A DNA stretch of 64,000 nucleotides. Origin: Sulfitobacter sp. HGT1 (GTDB lineage: Bacteria; Pseudomonadota; Alphaproteobacteria; Rhodobacterales; Rhodobacteraceae). The position numbers were made by a program, and so were the translations under genes. The notes under the pieces are model-generated. The model made no database searches, was not told the origin of the DNA, and worked only from the letters and a program-made list of their open reading frames with translations. Shown in pieces: positions 1 to 9,570 of the stretch; within the stretch, counting starts at the first letter, position 1, and each line of letters starts with the position of its first letter. Where the stretch lies: the NCBI RefSeq assembly GCF_013282155.1, contig NZ_BLWI01000001.1:248001-312000 (forward strand), read 5' to 3'.

Positions 1-339
1 AAAACTGTTTGTTTTTTGGTCAGCCGTGGCAACGCTTTGTCATCCAACTTTGTGAATAAAGAAGCGGCAGCATGTTTGGCGTTCATGGATGCTGCAACGT
101 GGTGTTTTCGATCGTATCTGTGCCGCCTGCAAACGGGGGCATCGATCGGTGGGAAAGCGGGTTCAGACCGGTGCAACGTTAATGAGTTTTAAGTATAACG
201 GAACTCTTTGCCGCTTGAGTAAGTTTAATCAGTGTAAGCGCATGGCGCATGGTAACGAGTATCTGCTGAACGACCCTGATATTCAGGGCGTTCGGCAGCT
301 CAATTCTTCCAAGAATGATCCAGTCGAAAGGGGCCTCCC
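1..339. other. Left-edge region without a convincing gene
   Basis: No supported gene is seen here. An 84-codon frame at 89-343 on the plus strand overlaps the start of the next gene, lacks a good ribosome site and resembles no family I know, so I do not call it. The stretch probably carries the promoter and leader of the downstream methionine sulfoxide reductase. No tRNA-like or terminator-like structure was found. Confidence 0.5.
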
Positions 340-831
340 ATGAAACGTAGGAATTTTATAAAGTTTGGCAGTGTTGTTGCGGCTGCATCTCCGTTTGCTT
401 TCGTCGGGGCCGCGCAGGCGGCTAACGTGGCAAAAGGTGATTTCGAGGTGAGCTTTACCCCCGAACAATGGCGTGCGCGCCTGGACCCTGCTGCTTACGA
501 CGTGCTTCGCGAAGCGGGGACGGAGCGGGCTTTTTCCAGCCCTCTGAACGACGAAAAACGCGCTGGGACATTTCAATGCAAAGGCTGCGACCAACCTGTC
601 TACAGCTCCGAGACAAAATTCGACAGTGGAACCGGCTGGCCCAGCTTCTATGCACCATTGGAAAATGCCGTTGCCACGATGGAAGACCGCCGCCTGTTTT
701 CAGTGCGCACCGAGGTGCATTGCGACCGCTGCGGCGGGCATCTGGGCCATGTGTTCGATGACGGGCCAAAACCGACAGGCCAGCGGCACTGCATCAACGG
801 CGTCGCACTGACGTTTAAGCCAGCTGTTTAA
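340..831 (+). CDS. msrB: Tat-exported peptide-methionine (R)-S-oxide reductase (MsrB)
   Basis: This 163-residue protein reduces methionine-R-sulfoxide in proteins. The N-terminus (KRRNFIK followed by a hydrophobic stretch and an AQA site near residue 27) is a twin-arginine signal, so the enzyme should act in the periplasm. The MsrB fold follows, with zinc pairs Cys80/Cys83 and Cys128/Cys131, the GTGWPSF motif near 97-103 and the catalytic Cys151 in RHCING. Most MsrB proteins have CINS here, so the residue after Asn is changed. The start follows a GGGGCC-rich leader. It stands alone, convergent with the helicase gene to the right. Family identity is certain; Tat export is inferred from the signal. 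Confidence 0.93.
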   Translation: MKRRNFIKFGSVVAAASPFAFVGAAQAANVAKGDFEVSFTPEQWRARLDPAAYDVLREAGTERAFSSPLNDEKRAGTFQCKGCDQPVYSSETKFDSGTGWPSFYAPLENAVATMEDRRLFSVRTEVHCDRCGGHLGHVFDDGPKPTGQRHCINGVALTFKPAV

Positions 832-878
832 ACACATAAGCCGCATGATCGACCGCTAGGTCAATGTCACCATATCTT

Positions 879-903
879 CGGGCCGCCTGTAAAGGGCGGC
901 CCG
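879..903. terminator. Bidirectional stem-loop between msrB and hrpB
   Basis: An 8-9 bp perfect stem (CGGGCCGCC paired with GGCGGCCCG) closes a 7-base loop between two convergent genes. The 3' side on the plus strand is only moderately T-rich (GTCTTGGTT). It most likely ends transcription from both sides. Confidence 0.6.
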
Positions 904-962
904 TCTTGGTTAACAATCTGGGCAAAAACCCAAACCGTTCCTTGGTTTAAACAAACAGCATT

Positions 963-3377
963 TCAGGTTCCACGCGGTTTCGCCCGCAAGGTCGGGTCGG
1001 CTTGTGTCGGGTCTTCGGGCCACGGGTGGCGCGGATAGCGGGCGCGCATGTCTTTGCGGACATCGGCGTATGATCCTGTCCAGAACCCCGGCAGATCCGT
1101 GGTCACCTGAACCGGGCGCTGGGCGGGGGACAGCAAGGTGATTTGCAGCGGTTGGCCGGCGATCATCGGGTGGCGGGTGACACCGAACACCTCTTGCAGG
1201 CGCAACGATATCTGCGGCTGCGCGCCGTCATAATCAATTGCCAGCTTGCGCCCCAGAGGGGTGGTGAAATGCGCCGGTGCTGCCTTGTCCAGCATTTGTT
1301 GTTCATCCCACGACAGCCGCGCCACAAGCGCCGGATGCAGATCAAACCCCTTCCAGTCGCCGGTGCTGCGGACATTGGTCAGATGCGGCAGCAGCCAGTC
1401 CTCCAGCGTCGCCATCAGATGCGCCTCTGAGAAATCGGGGAAATCGCTGCCCATCAACCGGGCACGGGCAAGGAACAGTTTCGCGGCCTTACCGGGCATT
1501 AACCCAAGCTGCCGCACACCGTCCAGCATCGCCAGCGCGATTTCATCGGGGCTGGCGTCTGACCACGCACGATCATCCAGCACCAAGGCACCGAACCGTT
1601 CTTGTTGCCGCGTCAGAACCCGCCCTTCGCGGCGGGACCAGATGCAAACATCATGCCAGCCGATCTGTTCGGGAAATGTTGCCCGTAAATCCGCGTCAGA
1701 CAGGCGCACGGCCTGACGGATGCGCGCCTCGCGGGGGTCACCGTCCAGATCGGTCGCAACCAGCAACCGCTCGCTGGCCATCGGGTCGCCATCAGGCATC
1801 ACCGCCCCCTTTCCGCCTGACATCACAAAACGCGGGCTGTCGCCCTTGCGGCGCAAGGCTACACGGTCGGGATAGGCCAGCGCGGCAAGCACGCCCAATG
1901 TGTCAGGCCCGTCGGTTTTCTGACCCCGCGCAAGGCGCTTGGCCTCTTGGCGGATGCGGGCGAGGGTGGCGTGGTTGACCTCTCCCAAGGTGCGTTTGCC
2001 TGCAACGGCGTCCATGCGCAGCGACAGATCAACGGGGGCACCGCGCAGCGGGTCACGCTCCGCCAGAATGGCAGCAAGCGTCGGCGCGCTGCGCCCGCCT
2101 TTGGCCACCATATGCGCCAGTCTGGGATGCAAGGGCAGCTTTGCCAGGGCGCGCCCGTGTTCGGTGATCCGCGCGTTACCATCCAAGGCCCCCAGCATCT
2201 GCAACACAGCTTGGGCCTCTGCCAGACGGCCTTCGTGGGGCGGGGTGACGAAGCCCAGATCAGTGGCCTGAGCCCCCCAGATCGCAAGCTCCAGCGCAAA
2301 GGATGACAAATCGCCAACCTCGATCTCGGCGGGAGGAAAGGCGGCCAACGCGCCTTCCTCTCCCTTCGTCCACAGCTTGTAGGCCACCCCTTCGCTGGTT
2401 CGGCCCGCGCGACCCGCCCTTTGGGTGGCCTCGGCCCGCGTGACGCGATCCGTCACCAACCGTGACATGCCCGATGCTGGGTCAAACCGGGCACGCCGCG
2501 CCTTGCCACCATCCACGACGATCTGGATGCCTTCGATGGTTAAAGACGTCTCGGCGATCGAGGTCGCAAGAACGATCTTCCGCCCTGTTTCCGCCGGCGC
2601 AATGGCGGCCCGCTGCGCCTTGAATTCCATCGCACCAAACAAAGGGGCCAAGGTGCAGTCTGACGGTATGCGGTCCCTTAATGCGGCCTCGACCCGGCGG
2701 ATTTCGCCTTCGCCGGGCAGGAACACCAACGCCGACCCCGGAGAGGTATGCAGCGCATGGATCACCAGATCGGCAACAGCCTGTTCGAACCATTGTTTGC
2801 CGGTCGGCCGGTCCAGCCAATGCGATGTCACAGGAAAACTGCGCCCCTCAGAGGTGACAATCGGGGCCTCCATCAAGGCCGCAACGGGGGCTGCATCCAG
2901 GGTGGCAGACATGGCCACCAACAGCAGATCGTCGCGCAACGCGCCCGCCACCTCAAGACACAGCGCCAGCCCGAGATCGGCGTTCAGCGACCGTTCGTGG
3001 AATTCGTCAAAGATCACGGCACCGACACCGGGCAAATCGGGGTCCTGCTGCAACATGCGGGTCAGAATGCCTTCGGTCACCACCTCGATACGGGTCTGGG
3101 CGCTGATGGCGGATGCCCCGCGCACGCGAAAGCCGACCGTCTGGCCGACATCCTGCCCCAGGGTGGCCGACATCCGTTCGGCAGCCGCCCGCGCGGCAAG
3201 GCGGCGGGGTTCCAGCATGATGATTTTGCCCTTGGTCAGGCCCGCATCCAGCATTGCCAAAGGAACGCGCGTGGTTTTACCGGCACCGGGCGGGGCTTGC
3301 AAAACGACACGGCCGGACGCGCGCAGGGCGTCAATCACCTGCGGCATCACATCATCAATAGGAAGGTCATAGGCCAT
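963..3377 (-). CDS. hrpB: ATP-dependent helicase HrpB
   Basis: An 804-residue DEAH-type helicase of the HrpB family, the expected length. Visible motifs are Walker A GAGKTT at 31-36, the DEFH box at 124-127, SAT at about 157-159, and motif VI QRAGRAGR near residue 315. The C-terminal half carries the HrpB-specific region. HrpB proteins are presumed RNA helicases; their substrate in bacteria is poorly defined. The ATG at 3377 is 105 bp from the divergent meaB start, so the two share a promoter region. Several long antisense frames inside it are composition shadows. Confidence 0.95.
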   Translation of the reverse strand: MAYDLPIDDVMPQVIDALRASGRVVLQAPPGAGKTTRVPLAMLDAGLTKGKIIMLEPRRLAARAAAERMSATLGQDVGQTVGFRVRGASAISAQTRIEVVTEGILTRMLQQDPDLPGVGAVIFDEFHERSLNADLGLALCLEVAGALRDDLLLVAMSATLDAAPVAALMEAPIVTSEGRSFPVTSHWLDRPTGKQWFEQAVADLVIHALHTSPGSALVFLPGEGEIRRVEAALRDRIPSDCTLAPLFGAMEFKAQRAAIAPAETGRKIVLATSIAETSLTIEGIQIVVDGGKARRARFDPASGMSRLVTDRVTRAEATQRAGRAGRTSEGVAYKLWTKGEEGALAAFPPAEIEVGDLSSFALELAIWGAQATDLGFVTPPHEGRLAEAQAVLQMLGALDGNARITEHGRALAKLPLHPRLAHMVAKGGRSAPTLAAILAERDPLRGAPVDLSLRMDAVAGKRTLGEVNHATLARIRQEAKRLARGQKTDGPDTLGVLAALAYPDRVALRRKGDSPRFVMSGGKGAVMPDGDPMASERLLVATDLDGDPREARIRQAVRLSDADLRATFPEQIGWHDVCIWSRREGRVLTRQQERFGALVLDDRAWSDASPDEIALAMLDGVRQLGLMPGKAAKLFLARARLMGSDFPDFSEAHLMATLEDWLLPHLTNVRSTGDWKGFDLHPALVARLSWDEQQMLDKAAPAHFTTPLGRKLAIDYDGAQPQISLRLQEVFGVTRHPMIAGQPLQITLLSPAQRPVQVTTDLPGFWTGSYADVRKDMRARYPRHPWPEDPTQADPTLRAKPRGT

Positions 3378-3482
3378 GCGTCAGCTTATGGGACAAATGG
3401 CTTGCGCCGCCAACCCTTGCGTTGGTCTGGACATTTGCGCCGCATCGCTTGAAAGATGCAGGCCAAGGCATGGGGACGGCGC

Positions 3483-4454
3483 ATGAATATTGATGAATTG
3501 GCCAAGGGTATCATTGCAGGCGAACGGCGGGCATTGGCACGGGGGATCACGCTGGTCGAATCCTCCCGCGAGGACCACCGCGCGCAGGCCACAGCCCTTT
3601 TGGCCGCGTTGCCCAAAGACCGCGAAGCCCTGCGGATCGGTTTGTCGGGCACACCGGGGGTTGGCAAATCAACCTTTATCGAAAGCTTTGGCATGATGCT
3701 GATCGGGCGCGGATTGCGCGTGGCGGTTCTGGCGATCGATCCGTCCTCGTCGCGGTCGGGCGGCTCTATTCTGGGGGACAAGACCCGCATGGATCTGCTG
3801 TCGCGCGAAAAGGCCGCGTTTATTCGCCCGTCGCCCAGCCAGACCCATCTGGGTGGCGTGGCCCGCCGCACCCGTGAGGCGGTCAGCCTGTGCGAGGCCG
3901 CAGGTTTTGATGTGGTGTTGATTGAAACGGTGGGGGTCGGACAATCTGAAACCGTTGTGGCGGAAATGTCCGATCTGTTCTTGCTGCTTTTGGCCCCAGC
4001 CGGGGGGGACGAATTGCAAGGCGTGAAACGCGGGATCATGGAAATGGCGGACATCATCGTGGTCAACAAGGCCGACGGGGATCTGAAACCCGCAGCTTCG
4101 CGGACATGTGCGGATTACGCAGGGGCGTTGCGGTTGATGCGAAAGCGGCCCCAGGACCCTGATGGTTTCCCCAAAGCGATGATGGTGTCTGCGCTGCAAG
4201 AAGACGGATTGGCCGAGACATGGGACGAGGTCCAGAAGTTGATCGAATGGCGCCGCGCCAACGGATTTTGGCAAGGCACGCGTGCGTCGCAGGCGCGATA
4301 CTGGTTCGAACAATCGGTGAAGCAGGAATTACTGGCCCAGCTTGAAACCCCAAAGGCGAAAGCCGCGCTCAAGGTTCTGGGCGACCGCGTGGCAGAGGGG
4401 CTTGAAGACCCGACAAAGGCCGCTCAGGATTTCGTTATGCAGCTCGACCGTTAG
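3483..4454 (+). CDS. meaB: Methylmalonyl-CoA mutase-associated GTPase MeaB (ArgK family)
   Basis: This 323-residue G3E-type GTPase belongs to the MeaB/ArgK family, which gates cofactor loading and protects adenosylcobalamin-dependent methylmalonyl-CoA mutase. Walker A is GTPGVGKST at 56-64, the switch region [19 protein letters not shown] lies near 85-103, ETVGVGQSE near 147 and the guanine-specifying NKAD near 196. I start at the ATG at 3483 because the upstream in-frame ATG at 3456 adds residues foreign to the family. The mutase itself is not in the window, so its partner must be encoded elsewhere. Confidence 0.93.
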   Translation: MNIDELAKGIIAGERRALARGITLVESSREDHRAQATALLAALPKDREALRIGLSGTPGVGKSTFIESFGMMLIGRGLRVAVLAIDPSSSRSGGSILGDKTRMDLLSREKAAFIRPSPSQTHLGGVARRTREAVSLCEAAGFDVVLIETVGVGQSETVVAEMSDLFLLLLAPAGGDELQGVKRGIMEMADIIVVNKADGDLKPAASRTCADYAGALRLMRKRPQDPDGFPKAMMVSALQEDGLAETWDEVQKLIEWRRANGFWQGTRASQARYWFEQSVKQELLAQLETPKAKAALKVLGDRVAEGLEDPTKAAQDFVMQLDR

Positions 4455-4463
4455 GATCGCGGC

Positions 4464-4507
4464 GGAATTTTTGAAAAATTCCGGCACGATTTTTTTACAA
4501 AAAATCG
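4464..4507. terminator. Tandem A/T-rich hairpins between meaB and xerC
   Basis: Two consecutive palindromes lie between convergent genes: a 9-bp stem at 4464-4482 (GGAATTTTT with its complement) and a 9-bp stem at 4487-4507 (CGATTTTTT with its complement). Each supplies a U-run to the other, on either strand, so the pair probably works as a bidirectional terminator. Confidence 0.55.
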
Positions 4508-4529
4508 GCACCGGACGAAAGGGCAGGGG

Positions 4530-5474
4530 CTATCTGGCGGCTTTGGGATGGGCGCTGTTGTAGACTTCCATCAAACGCGCCGTATCGACCGCAGTATAGG
4601 CTTGGGTGGTCGACAGAGATGCGTGACCCAACAGCTCCTGAATGGCACGCAGATCGCCGCCCGCGTCCAGCAGATGGGTGGCAAAGCTATGGCGCATGGC
4701 GTGTGGCGTCGCTGTTGCGGGCAGCCCCAGTTGCATCCGCGCATCCATCATTACCTGTGAAATCGCCCGCGCTGCCAACGGGCCGCCCCGCATCGCCTTG
4801 AACAGGGGGGCGTCGCGTTCCTGTGGAAAGGGGCAGGCGCGCAGATAGGCGTCTACGGCGTCTTTGGCGGCTGGCAACACCGGAACAACCCGTTCCTTGC
4901 CGCCCTTACCGACAATGCGTAACACATCCGGCAACGGTGCGTCAGCGCCCTTTAGGCCAAGCGCCTCTGATATGCGCAGCCCGCAGCCCCACAGCAGGGT
5001 CAGCACGGCCACATCGCGCGCAGCCACCCATGCATGGCGCGATTGCAATTCAACGCAGTCGATCATCGCTTTGGCGGCATCCACAGCCAAGGGGCGGGGG
5101 AGCTTTTTGGAAAATTTTGGGGACCGTGTCGATAGAACGGCGGTGGGCTCGAATCCCTCGCGTTCGGCCAGCCACCGATAGAAGGCTTTGACCGATGACA
5201 GCTTGCGCGCCAAAGACCGCGGCCCGACATCCGGCCCGCGTGTTTTGGCCATCCAGCTGCGCATGTCCGAGATGGTCAGCCTGGCCAATGCGCCCAAGCC
5301 CTGACTGTCGCCCTTGTGCAAGGTCATGAACGCCAGAAAATCGATCACGTCGCCTTGATAGGCGGTGATTGTATTTTCGGCGGCACCTTTCAGGGCACGT
5401 TGGTGGTCAAGCCAGGTTTGCAGCGCATCCCGCGCGGCGGGGCTGATCAGAAGAGCATTTACACCCGTGCTCAA
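4530..5474 (-). CDS. xerC: Site-specific tyrosine recombinase XerC
   Basis: A 314-residue tyrosine recombinase, the XerC half of the XerCD/dif system that resolves chromosome dimers. The N-terminal SAM-like core-binding domain spans about residues 10-100. The catalytic domain shows the first Arg in GLRISEALGL, the HAMRH box (HxxR), LGHASLSTTQ with the second His, and the nucleophile Tyr in QAYT. The start appears to be TTG at 5474, whose last two bases overlap the TGA of the upstream DUF484 gene (TTGA), so the two are translationally coupled. DUF484-xerC is a common proteobacterial pair. Confidence 0.93.
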   Translation of the reverse strand: MSTGVNALLISPAARDALQTWLDHQRALKGAAENTITAYQGDVIDFLAFMTLHKGDSQGLGALARLTISDMRSWMAKTRGPDVGPRSLARKLSSVKAFYRWLAEREGFEPTAVLSTRSPKFSKKLPRPLAVDAAKAMIDCVELQSRHAWVAARDVAVLTLLWGCGLRISEALGLKGADAPLPDVLRIVGKGGKERVVPVLPAAKDAVDAYLRACPFPQERDAPLFKAMRGGPLAARAISQVMMDARMQLGLPATATPHAMRHSFATHLLDAGGDLRAIQELLGHASLSTTQAYTAVDTARLMEVYNSAHPKAAR

Positions 5475-6178
5475 GACAACCAGCGGCGCATCGCCCGCTC
5501 GAACACGCCGGTGAAAAAGCCCAACAGGTCTGTGCCTTGTTGCGGCCCGAACATATGCGGGTCTTCCGACCCCAGAATAAGCAGACCGGGCAGGCGGCCA
5601 TCGCCAAAGTTCAGTTTCAGGCAGGCTTCGGATCTGATCCAGTCGGCGTTATCGCCATAAACGCTTGCGGGGCTGTCCTGAACGCCGCGCAGGGTCACCT
5701 GACGCACGTTGCCGCCGCGCCCGGAGGTGAGATAATCATCGATAAAGCCGGGTTCAGCCACGTTCAGTACATCGCCCAGTCGCTTTACCGCCGGATCATT
5801 GTCGTTCTGGACAGATTCCAGAACCAGCCTGACGGCATCGACCCGCAGGATGTCAGCAACATCGCCGCCCAGATCGCGCAAGAATGTTTCGAACTCGACA
5901 GGGTCAAGCATCCGCAGAATGGCGCGGTGAATTTGATTGGTGCCCGCCAGATTTTCATAGGCAGCGGCGATGACATTACGATGGGTGTCTTCCAGCCGGT
6001 CCAGGCGTGTTTCCAGCCGGTCCATCGCGATTCCGCGTAGATCGACGATATTGCCGCCCATCGCACGTTCGTTGGCGGCGATCAGGGCCTGCATCACGTC
6101 ATTGTCGTCAAGGATGACATCTGGCTGCGAAATGATCGCTTCCCGAAGGGAATCTTCGATTTTGTGGCTACTGCTCAT
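5471..6178 (-). CDS. DUF484 family protein
   Basis: A 235-residue protein of the DUF484 family, which has a GAF-like fold and is typically encoded next to xerC. I start at the ATG at 6178 (MSSSHKIEDSLRE), preceded by GAGACGAG; the frame runs upstream for 70 more codons, but that part reads as non-coding. A helical segment near residues 55-80 (RLETRLDRLEDTHRNV) may form a short coiled coil. The function is not established; cyclic-nucleotide or other small-ligand sensing is only a guess from the fold. The 281 bp before the gene (6179-6459) show no other gene and should hold its promoter. Confidence 0.85.
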   Translation of the reverse strand: MSSSHKIEDSLREAIISQPDVILDDNDVMQALIAANERAMGGNIVDLRGIAMDRLETRLDRLEDTHRNVIAAAYENLAGTNQIHRAILRMLDPVEFETFLRDLGGDVADILRVDAVRLVLESVQNDNDPAVKRLGDVLNVAEPGFIDDYLTSGRGGNVRQVTLRGVQDSPASVYGDNADWIRSEACLKLNFGDGRLPGLLILGSEDPHMFGPQQGTDLLGFFTGVFERAMRRWLS

Positions 6179-6459
6179 GCTCGTCTCGTTTTTATTTTTT
6201 AATGCAATAACACGCGGGAATCCCAAAATCTGCTTTTTTCTTTCGGCAACGCGCCGGTTTTTTCGCAGATTGATGTTTTTCGGCCCCGTGCGCCAATGCA
6301 ACTTTGGCGTTGATAGGGTCATTGCGGTGTCGAATGAGGGCAGAATCAGGGGACCAAAGAAAGCCGGAGCTCCAGACCGCACCGTCATTCAGCCGGATTT
6401 TCCTGCCAGACCCGGGCATGTAGCGTGCGATGCCCAAGAACAGCGCACGCCAGAATGTT

Positions 6460-7113
6460 TTACAAAATCTTCTGACCGGTCTTGGCCCAGTCGGCCATGA
6501 ACTGCTCAAGACCTTTGTCGGTCAGCGGGTGCGTGGCCAGCTTTTTGATCACTTCTGGTGGGGCGGTCATCACGTCGGAACCGATACGCGCGGCTTCCAG
6601 AACGTGGTTCACCGTGCGGATCGATGCGGCCAGAATTTCAGTATCGAAACCGTAGTTGTCATAGATGATGCGGATATCCTGGATCAGTTCCATGCCATCA
6701 AGGTTGATGTCATCCAAACGACCGATGAACGGAGAGATGAATGTCGCGCCGGCTTTGGCCGCGATCAACGCCTGATTTGCCGAGAAGCAAAGCGTCACGT
6801 TCACCATCTTGCCTTCGCCCGACAGAACCTTACAGGCCTTCAGGCCGTCCCATGTCAGGGGCAGTTTGACAACGATGTTTTCCGCGATCTCGGCCAGCTT
6901 GCGGCCTTCGGCGATCATGTCGTCTGCCTTGAGGGCGACAACTTCGGCCGACACGGGGCCGTCTACCAGATCACAAATCTCTTTTGTGACTTCCAGAATG
7001 TTACGGCCCGATTTCAGGATCAGCGACGGGTTGGTTGTAACCCCGTCGACCATGCCCAGATCGTTCAGTTCTGCAATCGCGTCGATTTCAGCTGTATCTA
7101 CAAAGAATTTCAT
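6460..7113 (-). CDS. fsa: Transaldolase / fructose-6-phosphate aldolase family enzyme
   Basis: A 217-residue member of the small transaldolase family (TalC/MipB/FSA type). It transfers or splits dihydroxyacetone units in sugar phosphate metabolism. The Schiff-base lysine is Lys83 in NIVVKLPLT, and the N-terminal VDTAEI and GVTTNPSL motifs are intact. Length matches the short subfamily, not the 310-residue classical transaldolase. The ATG at 7113 follows a strong GGAAGGAAG. It is divergent from priA with about 118 bp between them. Whether it acts mainly as transaldolase or as aldolase cannot be read from these motifs. Confidence 0.93.
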   Translation of the reverse strand: MKFFVDTAEIDAIAELNDLGMVDGVTTNPSLILKSGRNILEVTKEICDLVDGPVSAEVVALKADDMIAEGRKLAEIAENIVVKLPLTWDGLKACKVLSGEGKMVNVTLCFSANQALIAAKAGATFISPFIGRLDDINLDGMELIQDIRIIYDNYGFDTEILAASIRTVNHVLEAARIGSDVMTAPPEVIKKLATHPLTDKGLEQFMADWAKTGQKIL

Positions 7114-7231
7114 ATTGCTTCCTTCCGGTTGGAATAGGGTGGCCTAATGGCTATGTCTGTTGCCACACGCTTTAGCGCATGATCCGCGCTGCTGAAACCC
7201 TAATTCCCGTAACCCAAGGCCGGAGCCGCTG

Positions 7232-9427
7232 GTGACATCCCCTGAATTCTTTCACCAAGGTGATTTGGTCGCCGTTCTGACAACCCAACCCTTGGGTCGC
7301 GCCCTTGATTACAAGGCCCCCGAAGGCGGCTGCCATCTGGGGGCGTTTGTCGAGGTGCCGCTGGGCCCGCGCAAAGTTCTGGGTGTTGTCTGGGGCGCGG
7401 GGCAGGGCGATTACGAATTGTCGAAAATCCGGTCCGTCATACGCGTGATGGACGCCGCCCCCATGCGCGAGGAGTTGCGCGCGTTCCTGAGCAGGGCCGC
7501 CGCCTATACGCTGACGCCGATGCCCGCGATGTTGCGGCTGGCCACCCGCGCGCCGGGGCTGGGCGACCCGCCCTCGATGCGCAAGATTTACCGGCGCGGC
7601 ACGGCGGAGCCCGACCGCATGACAGATGCCCGGCGTCGGGTGCTGGAAACCCTGGCGGAATACGGTGATCTGTCCTTTACCCTCAAGGAGCTGGCCGAGA
7701 TGGCCGGGGTGACGTCATCGGTGATCAAGGGATTGGTTGCGCAAGATGCCGTGGTTGAACAGGACAGCCCCCGCGATGTGCCGTTTTTGCGGATGGACCC
7801 AAGCCTGCCCAGCAAAGAGCTGACACAGGATCAGTCGGATGCGTCGGCGCTGCTGGCCAAAGGGGTCCACTCAGGCAAATACGGCACGACATTGCTGCGC
7901 GGTGTGACGGGGTCGGGCAAGACCGAAGTCTATCTTGAGGCCGTGGCCGCCGCGCTGAAAGCCGGACGTCAGGCGCTGGTGCTGCTGCCCGAGATCGCGC
8001 TGACCGAACAGTTCCTCCACCGGGTCGAAGCACGGTTTGGCGCAAAGCCTGCCGAATGGCATTCAGGGGCCACCATGACCGAACGCCGCCGCATCTGGCG
8101 CATGGTCGGGCAGGGGCAGGCACAAGTGGTGATCGGTGCGCGGTCGGCGCTGTTCTTGCCGTTCCAGAATCTGGGGCTGATCGTCGTGGATGAAGAACAC
8201 GACACCTCCTATAAGCAAGAAGAAGGCGTGCTGTACAATGCCCGCGACATGGCGGTGCTGCGCGCATCAATCTGCGGGGCGCAGGTGGTTCTGGCCTCGG
8301 CCACGCCCAGTCTGGAAAGCTGGGCCAATGCCGAGGCGGGTAAATACACGCGGGTCGAGCTGACCTCGCGATTCGGGCCTGCCGTCATGCCGGAAATGGG
8401 CGCAATCGACATGCGCGCTGAAGGATTGCCAAGCGACAAATGGGTGTCACCGACTTTGCGTGCAGAGGTCGACAAACGACTGGAGCGCGGCGAGCAGGCG
8501 ATGTTGTTCATCAACCGCCGCGGCTATGCGCCCGTGACGTTGTGTCGGGCCTGCGGGCACCAGATCGCTTGCGATCATTGTGATGCGCGCATGGTCGAAC
8601 ACCGGTTCCTCAAGCGACTGGTCTGCCATCAATGCGGCGAAAGCAAACCGATGCCCGATGCCTGCCCGTCCTGCGAGGTCGAAGGCAAGTTGGCCGCCGT
8701 GGGGCCGGGGGTCGAACGGTTGGGCGAAGAGGCCGCCGAGCTGTGGCCGGACGCACGGGTCGCCACGCTGAGTTCGGACATGTACGGATCGGCCCGCGCC
8801 CTGAAGGCCGAGATCGCGGGCATTGCCGAGGGGGCCGCAGACATCATCATCGGGACGCAACTGGTCGCCAAGGGCCATAACTTTCCGAACCTGACATTGG
8901 TGGGGGTGATTGACGCGGATCTTGGGCTGATGGGGTCGGACCTGCGCGCCGCCGAGCGTACCTTTCAACTGATGCGGCAGGTCGCAGGGCGTGCCGGACG
9001 CGCCGAGGCACCGGGGGCCGCGATGTTGCAGACCTACCAGCCCGACCATCCGGTGATCCGCGCCATTCTGGCGGGCGAGGAAGAAGCCTTTTGGAAGGCC
9101 GAGGCGGCAGAGCGGCGGCAGGCCGGTGTGCCACCCTACGGGCGCATGGCGGGGATCATTCTGAGCGGGCCGGATGTGGCTGCGCTGTTTGATGCGGGCA
9201 ACCAACTGGCGCGGCAGGACGGGCCGCTGCGTGCGGTTGGTGCGCAGGTTTACGGCCCCGCCCCCGCGCCGATTGCACGGGTGCGCGGGCGTCACCGCGT
9301 GCGGTTGCTGGTCAAGGCAGACAAGTCGGTGCCCCTGCAAGAGGCGCTGGCCAGATGGGTCGGGCAGGTGCGTTTGAAGGGGGATGTACGGATTGCCGTC
9401 GATATTGACCCGCAAAGTTTTTACTGA
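7232..9427 (+). CDS. priA: Primosomal protein N' (PriA helicase)
   Basis: A 731-residue PriA, the superfamily 2 helicase that reloads replication at stalled forks. The N-terminal 3' DNA-binding domain covers about residues 1-110. Walker A is GVTGSGKT at 224-231, the DEEH box is at 320-323, and a zinc-binding insert between about 438 and 480 carries paired cysteines (CRAC, CDHC, CHQC, CPSC). The start is GTG at 7232, behind GGAG. It is monocistronic, with a stem-loop just after the stop. Confidence 0.95.
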   Translation: MTSPEFFHQGDLVAVLTTQPLGRALDYKAPEGGCHLGAFVEVPLGPRKVLGVVWGAGQGDYELSKIRSVIRVMDAAPMREELRAFLSRAAAYTLTPMPAMLRLATRAPGLGDPPSMRKIYRRGTAEPDRMTDARRRVLETLAEYGDLSFTLKELAEMAGVTSSVIKGLVAQDAVVEQDSPRDVPFLRMDPSLPSKELTQDQSDASALLAKGVHSGKYGTTLLRGVTGSGKTEVYLEAVAAALKAGRQALVLLPEIALTEQFLHRVEARFGAKPAEWHSGATMTERRRIWRMVGQGQAQVVIGARSALFLPFQNLGLIVVDEEHDTSYKQEEGVLYNARDMAVLRASICGAQVVLASATPSLESWANAEAGKYTRVELTSRFGPAVMPEMGAIDMRAEGLPSDKWVSPTLRAEVDKRLERGEQAMLFINRRGYAPVTLCRACGHQIACDHCDARMVEHRFLKRLVCHQCGESKPMPDACPSCEVEGKLAAVGPGVERLGEEAAELWPDARVATLSSDMYGSARALKAEIAGIAEGAADIIIGTQLVAKGHNFPNLTLVGVIDADLGLMGSDLRAAERTFQLMRQVAGRAGRAEAPGAAMLQTYQPDHPVIRAILAGEEEAFWKAEAAERRQAGVPPYGRMAGIILSGPDVAALFDAGNQLARQDGPLRAVGAQVYGPAPAPIARVRGRHRVRLLVKADKSVPLQEALARWVGQVRLKGDVRIAVDIDPQSFY

Positions 9428-9437
9428 GTCTTTATTG

Positions 9438-9458
9438 GTTTTGCCTGACCGGCAAAAC
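9438..9458 (+). terminator. Stem-loop after priA
   Basis: An 8-bp perfect stem (GTTTTGCC paired with GGCAAAAC, loop TGACC) lies 10 bp after the priA stop. No T-run follows, so it may be a Rho-aided or processing hairpin. It is immediately followed by a copy of the dispersed repeat. Confidence 0.45.
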
Positions 9459-9460
9459 AT

Positions 9461-9494
9461 GCCTTCGGCGAGGATTTATTTCCATTTGGAAGAG
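9461..9494 (+). repeat. Dispersed intergenic repeat, copy A
   Basis: GCCTTCGGCGAGGATTT followed by CCATTTGGAA. The same block, with minor changes, recurs at 15111-15146, and related forms occur at 27385, 30799, 30957 and 33526. The copy sits after a gene stop and its stem-loop. Confidence 0.6.
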
Positions 9495-9570
9495 GCGGCG
9501 GGATTTCATTGCACCGCCTTCGTTTGATTTGACCTCGTCAAGGTTGGGAATGGGGCGTAAAGGATTTGCC

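Noticed and set aside
89-343. 84-codon plus-strand frame at the left edge
   Set aside because: No ribosome site, no family resemblance, and it overlaps the start of msrB.
2425-3372. 315-codon plus-strand frame opposite hrpB
   Set aside because: Antisense shadow of the helicase gene, with no coding-like features.
5140-5165. tRNA T-arm-like GGGCTCGAATCCC
   Set aside because: Lies inside xerC and encodes part of it; no acceptor stem, D-arm or anticodon stem accompanies it.
6192-6509. 105-codon minus-strand frame between fsa and the DUF484 gene
   Set aside because: Overlaps the end of fsa and is basic, with biased composition and no ribosome site.
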